The translations under genes and the position numbers were made by a program. From an uncultured Lachnospiraceae bacterium (GTDB taxonomy: Bacteria > Bacillota > Clostridia > Lachnospirales > Lachnospiraceae), in NCBI GenBank assembly GCA_910587305.1, contig CAJUKV010000018.1, forward strand, positions 1 through 64,000: a stretch of 64,000 nucleotides of DNA. The letters are read 5' to 3'. This document shows positions 7,147 through 15,180 of this stretch, piece after piece. Each line of letters starts with the position of its first letter. The stretch's first letter is position 1. The notes beneath the pieces are model-generated. The model had not been told where the DNA came from. It did not search any database and worked only from the letters and a program-made list of their open reading frames with translations.

Positions 7147-9726
7147 ATGAAAAAATTATGGGTAAAAGGAATTTTGTATCTGGCTATGGCGGCAGCGCTC
7201 ATGCTCTTGCCAGGATGCAGTAAAGACAGCGTGGCCGGAGGAGGAAATAATTTACAAGGAGATATTACTGAAAGAGGCGGGGAAGAAACCGGCGGGCAGG
7301 AGAGCGCCATGGGCCGGTATATGGAGGAGGAAACAGATCTCTCAGAGTCCCTTGAGCAGGTTAAAAGCATGCGGATGTTCCCAGATGGCAGGCTGGTGAT
7401 AACAGACAGCTACCAAAGCCTGCTGGCGTCAGAAGATCAGGGGGTCACCTGGACGAAGCAGGGCAATCAATGGCTGGATGAAAGGGGAGACGGTATTTAT
7501 ATTCTGGATGTTAAGATGGCGCCGGATGGCACACTGGCTGTTATATATGATGATTCTTCTGAAAGAGAAGACAGGGGTGAACAGGAAGAGGAAGCAAAAG
7601 AAGCAGAGGCAGACGGTTCCACAGATTCAGACAGCACCGCAAAAGCAGATAGTTTGGCAGGGACAGGCGGCTTTACGGAGACAGACGGCTTTACGGAGAC
7701 AGACGGCTTTACGGAGACAGACGGTTTTACAGACACGGACGGTTCCTCAGAAGTAGGTATCGAAACAGAGGCAAACGGCTCGGAAAGCCTTGGCGGGGAA
7801 GATGAAGCGGAGGAGTCCCTGTTTAAGCTGGACCCAAAGTGTGTCCTGATCCGGCCGGACGGAGAAGTAGTACCGGTTTCCTTCGAGTTGAAGGAGGAGG
7901 ACGACTACCCGGTTCATATCTGGATTTCCGATGCAGGACGGATCTTCATAACTTCATACGGGGAGGAAATCTATGAGGTGGATGAGGGCGGCGGGAGCGA
8001 GCTGTTTCTCACCGTGGAGGGAAGTCCCCAGCTTATGCAGTTTATGGGAGATATGATGATTCTGGATGGTTATGATTTTGCCGCGCCGTTACTTTACGAT
8101 ATGGAGAAAAAGGAGTATGTGGAAGACCAGGTATTAACGGATTTTGTAGGGGAGAATTATTCGGACAGGCAGTTTAACGGCGGAAGCTGGTATGACCTGT
8201 ATCTTTTCCCGGGAGAAGAGGGTACGCTCTATCTTGCAGGAGAAAAGGGGCTTTACCGCCATGTGGTGGGGCAGGGGGAAATGGAGCGGCTTATCGACGG
8301 GGCCCTTTCCCGGCTGGGCAGCCCTAAATATGGCCTGAAAGACATGATTATGCTGGAGGAAGGAGAATTTCTCGCGCTTTTTTCCGGCGGAAAGCTTGTG
8401 AGGTTTTCTTATGACCCCAATATAGCTTCGATGCCATCTCAAAGGCTTAAGGTATACAGTCTGAAGGAAAGCTATGATATCCGTGTGGCGGCCGCGGCCT
8501 ATCAGGTGTACAACCCGGATGTTTTCGTGGAATATGAGATTGGCATGGAGGAGGGCGGCGCAGTTACCAGAGAGGATGCGCTTAAAAAGCTGAATACCCG
8601 GATCATGGCGGGGGAGGGGCCGGATGTTCTGATGCTGGACGGCCTTCCGGTGGATTCCTATATTCGGAAAGGACTGCTTCTTGAACTGGATGGCTTTTTG
8701 GAGGATTTCGGGGAGGAAGAACTGTTTGGAAACCTGATCCGCGCCTCATGGAAGGATGAAGGGATTTACGGGATTCCGGCGCAGGTTGGCTTTCCCATAC
8801 TTTTGGGAAAAGAAGAATATGTATCCGACATGAAAGGGTTAAGCGCCATTGCGGACGGGATAGAGCGGCTTCGCAGGGACAATCCGGGGAAGGATCTGCT
8901 GGGAATCTGCTCTGAAAAAGGAATCATGAAAATTTTTGCCTCCGTCAGCGCTCCTTCATGGAAAAAGGCGGACGGGGAGATTGACAGAGACGCCCTTTCG
9001 GATTTCCTGACACAGACCAAAAGGATTTATGAGGCGCAGATGGACGGTATCAATGAAAAGAGCGTCGAGAGGTACGATTCCGCCAGCGAATATTCCGTCA
9101 GGGACTATGGGGAGGACTGGGAATATGATATTTCTTTTTATGGAGGAATGTCTTTAAACTATATCGGCGGCTATCAGCAGCTATTAATCGGGCTTACCAC
9201 TTACCCTTACGGCTATTTTGACCTGACCTCCGTGCACAAAGCTAAGGGCTTTGAGGATGCCCGACTTATCCCTCTGGAGGGGCTAAACAAAAAAGTGTTT
9301 GTGCCCCAAAGTCTGCTTGGGATTAACGCGGCGTCCGCAAAAAAGGAGTTGGCAGAGGATTTCTTAAAGCTGTTTTTTGGGAAAGAAAATCAATATGCCT
9401 TGGGAGGGTTTTCCATTAACCGGGCGGCCCTTGAAGAACTTTTTACGCCGGAGGAGGATTATCTTGGGGAAAATGGCGAGTATGGTTCAATCGGCATGAG
9501 CGACGAGGATGGGCTGGAGGTATACATGGATGTGTACGTGGCTACGGAGGACGAACTTTCCGAATTTTACGGCTGGATGGAGTCTATGGATACCCCTTAC
9601 ATAGAGGATCAGATACTGGAAAGAGCGGTGTTTGAGGAAGGTTCAAAATTTATTCTCGGGGAGACGGGACTTGAGGAAGCGCTGGATGCGGTAGAGCAGC
9701 GTCTGGCAATTTATATGGCGGAATAG
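7147..9726 (+). CDS. Large extracellular solute-binding lipoprotein with N-terminal beta-propeller-like part
   Basis: An 859-residue lipoprotein: signal peptide, then a lipobox ending at Cys25 ('MLLPGCSKDS'). Residues about 60-115 resemble a BNR/sialidase-type repeat ('LASEDQGVTW'), followed by an acidic Ser/Thr/Asp-rich linker with four 6-residue repeats. More propeller-like blades follow to about residue 420. From about 430 onward it reads as a family 1 extracellular solute-binding protein ('AAAYQVYNPDVFVEYE', 'RIMAGEGPDVLMLDG'). It likely delivers a ligand, possibly a saccharide or peptide, to the two permeases downstream. The long N-terminal addition is not typical of solute-binding proteins. 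A two-codon ORF (ATG AAA TGA at 7142) overlaps the true ATG at 7147 and may couple initiation. Confidence 0.8.
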   Translation: MKKLWVKGILYLAMAAALMLLPGCSKDSVAGGGNNLQGDITERGGEETGGQESAMGRYMEEETDLSESLEQVKSMRMFPDGRLVITDSYQSLLASEDQGVTWTKQGNQWLDERGDGIYILDVKMAPDGTLAVIYDDSSEREDRGEQEEEAKEAEADGSTDSDSTAKADSLAGTGGFTETDGFTETDGFTETDGFTDTDGSSEVGIETEANGSESLGGEDEAEESLFKLDPKCVLIRPDGEVVPVSFELKEEDDYPVHIWISDAGRIFITSYGEEIYEVDEGGGSELFLTVEGSPQLMQFMGDMMILDGYDFAAPLLYDMEKKEYVEDQVLTDFVGENYSDRQFNGGSWYDLYLFPGEEGTLYLAGEKGLYRHVVGQGEMERLIDGALSRLGSPKYGLKDMIMLEEGEFLALFSGGKLVRFSYDPNIASMPSQRLKVYSLKESYDIRVAAAAYQVYNPDVFVEYEIGMEEGGAVTREDALKKLNTRIMAGEGPDVLMLDGLPVDSYIRKGLLLELDGFLEDFGEEELFGNLIRASWKDEGIYGIPAQVGFPILLGKEEYVSDMKGLSAIADGIERLRRDNPGKDLLGICSEKGIMKIFASVSAPSWKKADGEIDRDALSDFLTQTKRIYEAQMDGINEKSVERYDSASEYSVRDYGEDWEYDISFYGGMSLNYIGGYQQLLIGLTTYPYGYFDLTSVHKAKGFEDARLIPLEGLNKKVFVPQSLLGINAASAKKELAEDFLKLFFGKENQYALGGFSINRAALEELFTPEEDYLGENGEYGSIGMSDEDGLEVYMDVYVATEDELSEFYGWMESMDTPYIEDQILERAVFEEGSKFILGETGLEEALDAVEQRLAIYMAE
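7669..7740 (+). repeat. Tandem 18-bp coding repeat (GFTETD)
   Basis: Three identical copies of GGCTTTACGGAGACAGAC (7669-7722) and a fourth variant copy (7723-7740) encode Gly-Phe-Thr-Glu-Thr-Asp units in the acidic linker of the lipoprotein. Identity at the DNA level suggests recent slippage expansion. Confidence 0.95.
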
Positions 9727-9879
9727 TGTGAAAAAAAGTCCTAAGATGTCAAAAAACGCCATCTAAGAACTTTTAAAGCTTGCAAAGCAAGCTATTTTCA
9801 CACTTAGAAGAATGCCTTGGAAAACAGGCATTCTTCATCCGGATTTGTGATTCCGCAAAGCGGAATCATGGGGGTTAGT
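9724..9879 (+). repeat. Family A composite palindromic repeat, copy A2
   Basis: Begins TAGTGTGAA, whose TAG is the stop codon of the lipoprotein gene. It has the same stem order as A1 and ends with a perfect GATTCCGC-AAA-GCGGAATC hairpin and ATGGGGGTTA. The GGGGG lies five bases before a GTG start for the next gene. Confidence 0.9.
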
Positions 9880-10755
9880 GTGAAGAAAAGAGAAAATATG
9901 CGGAAAAAGAAAAGAAGATTTTTTATCCTGTTTGTGTTTCCCGGTTTTTGTGGGATTATGGTGTTTGTCCTGCTTCCGTTTCTGGACGTGGTGAAGCGTT
10001 CCTTCACCACGGCTGTGACGGGAGAGTTTAGCGGGGGAAAAAATTATGAGGCTATTTTTCAAAACCAGGCCTTTTTACTTGCAGTGAAAAATACGGTGAG
10101 GTTTACCCTGGTGTGCATTCCTATTCTGGTGGCTATGGGGCTTTTGACGGCGCTCTTACTAAGCGGTCTTAAGAAAAGGAGCCTGCTGAAAGCGGCGTAT
10201 CTGTTCCCTCTTGCCATGCCCACCGCTACGGTGGCGCTGGTGTGGAAGCTGGCCTTTTATGAGCGGGGATTTCTCAACCTTTTCCTCACCCGACTGGGGC
10301 TTATGACAGGGTTATGGGGAGAGGTACACGGGGATTATCTTGGCACGGCGGCGGCTTTTTGGGTACTGGTGGGAAGTTATATATGGAAAAATATGGGCTA
10401 TACGGTGGTTCTCTGGCTGGCCGGTCTTTCGGGAATTTCCGGGGAAATGCTGGAGGCCGCAAAGGTGGACGGGGCAGGAAGCTGGCAGAGGCTTTGTAAG
10501 ATCACGCTGCCCAATCTTAGGGGAAGTCTCTTTACTATTGTGATTTTATCTTTTTTGAATTCCTTTAAGATCTATCGGGAGGCATATCTGACCGCAGGGG
10601 CCTATCCGGATCAGAGTATCTATCTTTTGCAGCATTTATTCAACAATTGGTTCGTAAATCTGGAGCTTGACAAGATGGCGGCGGCAGCGGTGTGTACGGG
10701 CGGTGTTTTGATGATTGCAATTTTGGCCCTGCAGAGATTATGGGAGGACGGGTAA
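9880..10755 (+). CDS. ABC transporter permease, MalF/UgpA type
   Basis: A roughly 291-residue integral membrane protein with six predicted membrane segments. The cytoplasmic EAA loop near residue 192 ('EAAKVDGAGSWQRLCKITLP') is where the ATPase docks. It forms a heterodimer with the next permease and takes substrate from the lipoprotein upstream. The start is GTG 9880, with GGGGG in repeat A2 as SD, or ATG 9898. A longer in-frame extension to 9817 is repeat sequence. No ATPase gene lies in the cluster. Carbohydrate importers of this class often share one MsmK-type ATPase encoded elsewhere. Confidence 0.85.
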   Translation: MKKRENMRKKKRRFFILFVFPGFCGIMVFVLLPFLDVVKRSFTTAVTGEFSGGKNYEAIFQNQAFLLAVKNTVRFTLVCIPILVAMGLLTALLLSGLKKRSLLKAAYLFPLAMPTATVALVWKLAFYERGFLNLFLTRLGLMTGLWGEVHGDYLGTAAAFWVLVGSYIWKNMGYTVVLWLAGLSGISGEMLEAAKVDGAGSWQRLCKITLPNLRGSLFTIVILSFLNSFKIYREAYLTAGAYPDQSIYLLQHLFNNWFVNLELDKMAAAAVCTGGVLMIAILALQRLWEDG

Positions 10756-10758
10756 GGG

Positions 10759-11634
10759 ATGGATTGGCGGATATTAAAAAAAATTGGCAAGGGGGTAAAG
10801 CAGTTTTTTTTATTCATGGCGCTGCTTTTGCCTGCGCTTTTGATAATTTTGCCCATTCTGTTGCTTTTGTCCGGCTCGCTCATGGATACTTGGGAGCTGG
10901 GAGGATATATCGGTCCGGCGTTCGCGGATGGAAACGAATTTGTCAGCTGGAAATTTTTGCCGGATTATCCTACCTTTGCAGGATATGGAAAGCTGCTTTT
11001 TGAGACGCCTCAGTTTTTTGTGCTGTTTTGGAATTCCATGAAACTGGCGGTATGCATTTTGACAGGGCAGCTTCTTGTGGCGGTTCCGGCAGCCTGGGGC
11101 TTTGCAGTGTACCAGGTGAGGGGAAGCAGAGGATTGCTTGCCCTGTATGTGGCGTTGATGCTCCTTCCCTTCCAGGTGACAATGCTTTCCAGTTATCTGG
11201 TGCTGAATGAGCTCTCTCTTTTAAATACTCATAAGGCTATTATTTTACCGGCCGTATTTTCCACCTTTCCGGTGTTTTTATCCTACGGCGGATTTAAAAG
11301 CATTCCTTATCAAATGCTGGAGGCGGCCAGAGTGGACGGGGCAGGAGAGCTTATCATCTTTGTAAGGCTGGGGCTTCCCCTTGGGAAAAGCGGGCTTTTG
11401 TCGGCTATGGTGCTTGGCTTTCTGGAATATTGGAATCTGATGGAGCAGCCAATGGCCTTTTTGGAAGACAAATATTTATGGCCTTTGTCTTTGTACCTGC
11501 CGGAGATTACCTGGGGGCAGGCGGGCTTTGCTTTTTGCGCCAGTATAGTCACACTGATTCCGGCGGTGTTTGTGTTTGTGATTGGACAGGATTATTTAGA
11601 GCAGGGGATCATTTATTCAGGTCTTAAGGAATAA
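10759..11634 (+). CDS. ABC transporter permease, MalG/UgpE type
   Basis: A 291-residue partner permease, starting three bases after the stop of the previous gene (ATG 10759). It has six hydrophobic segments and an EAA loop 'EAARVDGAGELIIFVRLGLP' about two thirds of the way along. The tight spacing indicates one transcript with the upstream permease. The C-terminal 'GLKE' ending is common in MalG-type proteins. Substrate not deducible. Confidence 0.85.
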   Translation: MDWRILKKIGKGVKQFFLFMALLLPALLIILPILLLLSGSLMDTWELGGYIGPAFADGNEFVSWKFLPDYPTFAGYGKLLFETPQFFVLFWNSMKLAVCILTGQLLVAVPAAWGFAVYQVRGSRGLLALYVALMLLPFQVTMLSSYLVLNELSLLNTHKAIILPAVFSTFPVFLSYGGFKSIPYQMLEAARVDGAGELIIFVRLGLPLGKSGLLSAMVLGFLEYWNLMEQPMAFLEDKYLWPLSLYLPEITWGQAGFAFCASIVTLIPAVFVFVIGQDYLEQGIIYSGLKE

Positions 11635-11639
11635 AGTGT

Positions 11640-11710
11640 GGGCGGCATGTCGGAAAGTTTGGAAGCAAACTTCCAAACTCTTTATATGTGGCAGCAGGCT
11701 ATGCCGATTG
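11640..11710 (+). repeat. Family B-related repeat, copy B3 (degenerate)
   Basis: GGCGGCATGTCGGAAAG, then TTTGGAAGCAAACTTCCAAA (stem), CTCTTTATATGTGGCAGCAGG and TATGCCG. It matches the left and middle parts of B2 but lacks the SD-bearing right end. It follows the permease stop codon within six bases. Confidence 0.7.
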
Positions 11711-11820
11711 TACAGGACAACAGGTTATGCCGGCTGTATGCAGGAAATCTAATATTTCACGCGCCTCCTCGGCGTAAAACCCTTCGGAGTGGAGGAAAGG
11801 CTGAAAACTTGAATTTTCGA

Positions 11821-11897
11821 CCACGAGATTTGTGTCTGCGCGTTGCTTGGCACAAATTCGTTATGCGCAAAAAAGCAACGCAGAAATGGGGACAAAG
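11821..11897 (+). repeat. Family C repeat, copy C1, ending in an SD
   Basis: GATTTGTGTCTGCGC ... GCACAAATTCGTTATGCGC AAAAAAGCA, then GCAGAAATGGGGACAAAG directly before the ATG at 11898. Copies C2 (35784) and C3 (41085) have the same order and also end immediately before a start codon. Confidence 0.85.
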
Positions 11898-13199
11898 ATG
11901 AAAAAGATGATAGCAGGATTTGGTATCTTTCTGATATTTATGGCGGCATGTACGCTGATTTCCAAGAGCGTGTACGCTTACCGTCTTCCTATGGTAACCA
12001 CTCTTTGTCCGGAGTCAAAATACGTGGAACATACGGTGGAGGCGGAAGGGCTTGTGATTGCCGGTGGAGAGAAGCCTGTGACGTATTTGCCAGGCTTTCG
12101 AATTGCCTCCATGCCGGTACGGGTGGGAGACAGGATAGAGGAAGGGGATGTTTTGTTCCGGATTGATTTGGAAGATTTGGAGGAAATGATGACAAAGAAG
12201 GAAGAAGAAATTTCAAAGATATCTCTTCAAATTAATACCATTTTGGAAAATCAGGCCATTGCGGAGCAGAAAAAGGAGCTGGAACTGGCTCGTGCAAGAG
12301 AGGATTATGATACCACTGCAAGGATACAGGATACACAGGTGGGACGCGCTCTGGAAAACTATGTACAGGCAGAGAACGAACTGGAAGAAGACTTAAACGG
12401 AGAGGATAAGGAGCAAAAAAGCGCTCTGCAAAACGCGGCTTACGGGGAGGCGGATGCAAAGGCCGCACGTGACGAGGCCGTGAAGCAGGCGGAAAGAAGG
12501 GTGGAGGATATTCTTTTGCCGGAAAATGTCTCATCTGATCTGGACAGTGCGCAGATGGAACTTTCAGGACTTTTAACGGAGCGAAAGGAACTGCAGCAGA
12601 TAAAGGACGGACAGGGAATCGTTACGGCGCCCTTTGGCGGTGTGATTACACAAATCCTGGTGGGGACAGGGGGAAGAATCCCGGATACGGCAGTGATGCT
12701 TATTTCTGATGAGAGTCTTCCGTGCCAGTTAAAAGTCACCCTTGATAAGGAGCAGAAAAAATATATCAGTCCGGGGGATTCCATTTCGGTAAAGCTGGAA
12801 GGGCAGAGCGGGGAGCTGGAAGAAAAGGTGGCTTATCTGGCGGAGAGCAGGGAGGCGGCGGAAAAATACGAGGCATTGGTCGAACTGCCGAAGGAAATGG
12901 GGACGCCGGGGGTATCCGGCAGCATTTCCCGCAAAGAGCAGGGGGAAAAGTACAGACTTTGCCTGCCTCCTGCCGCACTCCATGAGTCAGAGAAACAATA
13001 TTATGTTTATGTGCTGAAACAGAGGGAGGGGATTCTGGGCGAAGAATATTATGTGGACATGGTGAATGTGAAAGTGCTTGACAAAAACGATAGCTGGGCG
13101 GCAGTTGAGGAAGGCGTGCTTGACGGAGAGAGCCGGATTATTGTTTCCTCTACGAAGGAGATCCGTAAAGGGGAGACGGTCAGGTGGGAATCTTCATAG
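11898..13199 (+). CDS. HlyD/RND-adaptor-like membrane fusion protein
   Basis: A 433-residue protein with one N-terminal membrane anchor (residues 3-25). A biotinyl-lipoyl-like half follows ('PVRVGDRIEEGDVLFRID', about 75-95), then a long charged coiled coil (about 95-215), the second lipoyl half ('GIVTAPFGGVITQILVGTGG', about 237-256) and beta-barrel domains. Such adaptors connect inner-membrane exporters to the envelope. In Gram-positives they often partner MacB-type ABC exporters, and no such partner lies next to it here. It follows the two importer permeases at a 263-base gap filled with repeats, so co-transcription is possible but unproven. Its SD lies within repeat C1. Confidence 0.8.
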   Translation: MKKMIAGFGIFLIFMAACTLISKSVYAYRLPMVTTLCPESKYVEHTVEAEGLVIAGGEKPVTYLPGFRIASMPVRVGDRIEEGDVLFRIDLEDLEEMMTKKEEEISKISLQINTILENQAIAEQKKELELARAREDYDTTARIQDTQVGRALENYVQAENELEEDLNGEDKEQKSALQNAAYGEADAKAARDEAVKQAERRVEDILLPENVSSDLDSAQMELSGLLTERKELQQIKDGQGIVTAPFGGVITQILVGTGGRIPDTAVMLISDESLPCQLKVTLDKEQKKYISPGDSISVKLEGQSGELEEKVAYLAESREAAEKYEALVELPKEMGTPGVSGSISRKEQGEKYRLCLPPAALHESEKQYYVYVLKQREGILGEEYYVDMVNVKVLDKNDSWAAVEEGVLDGESRIIVSSTKEIRKGETVRWESS

Positions 13200-13235
13200 G
13201 CGCGGTATCACAGGCGAGGAAAAGTATTGTTTTGC

Positions 13236-13264
13236 TTGACTTACAAATCTCACAGGTGTAATAT
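13236..13264 (+). promoter_or_regulatory. Promoter of the class D beta-lactamase gene with BlaI-like operator
   Basis: TTGACT at 13236-13241, a 17-base spacer, TAATAT at 13259-13264. The spacer begins TTACA (13241-13245) and the -10 begins within TGTAA (13257-13261), giving a TTACA-N11-TGTAA arrangement. A tighter TTACA-N2-TGTAA palindrome lies upstream of the neighbouring blaI copy. Repression by a BlaI protein is inferred. Confidence 0.6.
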
Positions 13265-13333
13265 TTAATAACCGTATTATTTTTTAACATAAATTCCTAC
13301 AATAGTAAGAATTAAAAATAAAATGGAGGTATT

Positions 13334-14362
13334 ATGAAAAGACGGAGCTATTATTACAACCGGCGGATTGTGAAGTGCAGAAACATTTGGTTTCAACTGG
13401 CATATTGGATATTTTTATGTATATTTTTTTTGACAGGCTGTTCGGAAAATCACAGTATGGAAGAAAAGACTTCTGTGGAAGTTGAAAAAGAAGAAACGGA
13501 AGAAGAAAAAACAGAGCGGTCGGCGACGGTATCAAGCAGCGGTGTGGCAGAGGAAGACACAGAAGAGACAAAGGCGCATATGGAAGATTTGACAGTGGAA
13601 CCGGAGCTCGCTTATGCAGACTGGTCGGAATACTTTAACGGTCTGAATGGAACAGCAGTGATATATGATGCTTCTAACAGGCGATATATCATATATAATG
13701 ATGAACTTGCAGTGACCAGGCGGTCGCCATGCTCCACGTTTAAGATTATATCTTCCCTGACAGCATTGGAAAATAAAATTCTTGATCCGGATACTTCCAC
13801 CCGGATATGGAGCGGAGAAAAATTTTGGAACGAAGATTGGAATAAAGATATTGATTTCAGCGAAGCTTTTCATACCTCCTGCGTGTGGTACTACAGACAG
13901 CTTATAGATGATATCGGTAAGGATATGATGCAAAAAGAGTTGGATAAGCTTCAGTATGGTAACTGCGATATTTCTGATTGGGAAGGGCGATTAAATACGA
14001 ACAATGACAATCGAGCCCTGACAGGCTTTTGGATTGAATCTTCCTTAATGATCTCCCCCAAAGAGCAGGTGGAAGTAATGGAGCGTATCTTTGGTGAAAA
14101 ATCAGATTATTCAGAAGAAACGCAAAATGAACTGAAAAAGGTTATGCTGGTATCGGAAAAGGCAGGAACAGATATTTCTATCTATGGGAAAACGGGAATG
14201 GGTAAAGCTGATGGCGTTGTAGTTGACGCATGGTTTACAGGATTTGCACAAGGCCTGGATGGGAATCTCTATTTTTGTGTGCGCCTTGGAAGAACCGACG
14301 GCATGGATGTATCCAGCTCATTGGCAAGGGAAATAGCTATTCAAATTGTATCAGATTTATAA
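13334..14362 (+). CDS. Class D (OXA/CDD-like) serine beta-lactamase, lipoprotein
   Basis: A 342-residue protein with a lipobox Cys at residue 36 ('FFLTGCSE'), then an acidic linker to about residue 90 and a complete class D catalytic domain. S134-T-F-K137 supplies the nucleophile and the Lys expected to be carbamylated. S182-C-V184 matches SxV, Y208-G-N210 matches the class D YGN box and K286-T-G288 is the KTG box. All key motifs are intact, so hydrolysis of penicillins is plausible. It resembles the chromosomal, membrane-anchored class D enzymes of clostridia. SD TGGAGG at 13323-13328. The divergently placed blaI copy at 14559 is broken. Confidence 0.9.
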   Translation: MKRRSYYYNRRIVKCRNIWFQLAYWIFLCIFFLTGCSENHSMEEKTSVEVEKEETEEEKTERSATVSSSGVAEEDTEETKAHMEDLTVEPELAYADWSEYFNGLNGTAVIYDASNRRYIIYNDELAVTRRSPCSTFKIISSLTALENKILDPDTSTRIWSGEKFWNEDWNKDIDFSEAFHTSCVWYYRQLIDDIGKDMMQKELDKLQYGNCDISDWEGRLNTNNDNRALTGFWIESSLMISPKEQVEVMERIFGEKSDYSEETQNELKKVMLVSEKAGTDISIYGKTGMGKADGVVVDAWFTGFAQGLDGNLYFCVRLGRTDGMDVSSSLAREIAIQIVSDL

Positions 14363-14376
14363 CAGCGGAGTACTAG

Positions 14377-14530
14377 TCACGTTTTTTTGAAAGGGACCGG
14401 ATGATAATCTGCAATGTTCAGAATACGTTTTTGCAGTTGCGACACGCTTGCGCTGATCCCGGTTGCAAAAGGGAATGGGTTAAGGGACACCTTTTTTGCA
14501 CGACGCCCCATAGAATAAGCAGTATAAAAC
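14377..14530 (-). pseudogene. BlaR1/M56 peptidase C-terminal scrap
   Basis: Directly downstream of the broken blaI, the minus strand reads 'YSMGRRAKKVSLNPFPFATG' and then 'ISASVSQLQKRILNIADYHP', closing at TGA 14377-14379. This resembles the segment after the zinc site of BlaR1-type M56 proteases, where family members have a Phe-Gly-x(2-4)-V-KxRIxNI pattern. The rest of the gene, including HExxH, is absent. I infer a deletion remnant of the partner of the neighbouring repressor. The assignment is tentative because the fragment is short. Confidence 0.45.
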
Positions 14531-14558
14531 CGATAGTGGAAGGCGTATTGCGGCTGAC

Positions 14559-14918
14559 TTAAAGGAGGGAACGAAGAGCTTCAATTTCAGATTCCGATAG
14601 CCTGCCATTGTCAATATAGGCAGAGAGCATAGATGAAATATTGCCGTCATAAAAACGCTTTAAGAAGGTATTGCTTTCCTGCCAGATATACTCGGCTTCG
14701 CCTATTAACGGCGTGTACACAAATACCCGGCTTTGCTTTTCATAAGCAAGGGCGCCTTTTGTCACTAAGCGTTTTATCAGCGTCTGTATTGTTTTAGGGC
14801 TCTATGTTGTGGTTTTTACCAGACGGTCCGTGATTTCATTTGTGCTGATAGGAGCATACTTCCATACTATCTTCATGACTTCAAATTCGGCTTCCGAAAT
14901 TTGGGGCAGCGATTTCAC
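14559..14918 (-). pseudogene. BlaI/MecI-family repressor with an amber stop at a conserved Trp codon
   Basis: The GTG start at 14918 follows AGGAGG. The frame reads 'LPQISEAEFEVMKIVWKYAP' and 'STNEITDRLVKTTT', then TAG at 14804-14802, and continues in the same frame with 'SPKTIQTLIKRLVTKGALAY' to a stop at 14559, about 119 codons in all. Family members have Trp at the TAG position (TTTWSPKTIQTL), so a single TGG-to-TAG change explains the break. The stop falls in the DNA-recognition region and should abolish repression unless it is suppressed. It lies beside, and convergent with, the class D beta-lactamase gene it would be expected to control. Confidence 0.8.
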
Positions 14919-14938
14919 AATCTATTCCTCCTTTAGTC

Positions 14939-14950
14939 TTACACTTGTAA
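14939..14950 (-). promoter_or_regulatory. BlaI-like operator upstream of the broken blaI
   Basis: TTACACTTGTAA, a near-perfect palindrome 21 bases upstream of the GTG start on the minus strand. It has the TACA-N2-TGTA core known from staphylococcal and bacillar bla/mec operators. It supports the reading that the blaI copy was once autoregulated. Confidence 0.55.
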
Positions 14951-15034
14951 TAAAATATTATAAAATACCTTGCAAATGCTGTCAATGATTCTCAAAATCA
15001 AATCCCAATTTATATTTTGCAGGCTGTTTTAATC

Positions 15035-15118
15035 GAGCAGGGAAGGTTTTTTCCCTGATCGCCGCGCGGCCCATGCACCGCTTTAGTGGCATATTTCCTC
15101 TGCACGGGCCTGTGCATC
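15035..15118 (-). repeat. Family D palindromic repeat, copy D2
   Basis: On the minus strand it reads ATGCACAGGCCCGTGCAGAG, CACTAAAGCGGTGCATGGGCC and ends CAGGGAAAAAACCTTCCCTG, in the same order as D1 and D3. It lies downstream of the mecA terminator. Confidence 0.75.
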
Positions 15119-15121
15119 AAT

Positions 15122-15150
15122 AAAAAAGAACTGCTTACGCAGCCCTTTTT
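15122..15150 (-). terminator. Rho-independent terminator of mecA
   Basis: On the minus strand AAGGGCTGC-GTAA-GCAGTTCTT forms a 9-bp stem with two G-U pairs and runs into six T. It lies 31 bases past the mecA stop codon. Confidence 0.8.
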
Positions 15151-15180
15151 CGTGAAATTGCATTTCAGCATGATTTCATT

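Noticed and set aside
7669..7740. Short tandem repeat as a possible CRISPR
   Set aside because: The repeats are contiguous, in frame and encode GFTETD. There are no spacers.
9817..9879. N-terminal extension of the first permease
   Set aside because: It lies in repeat A2. The membrane protein begins naturally at GTG 9880 or ATG 9898.
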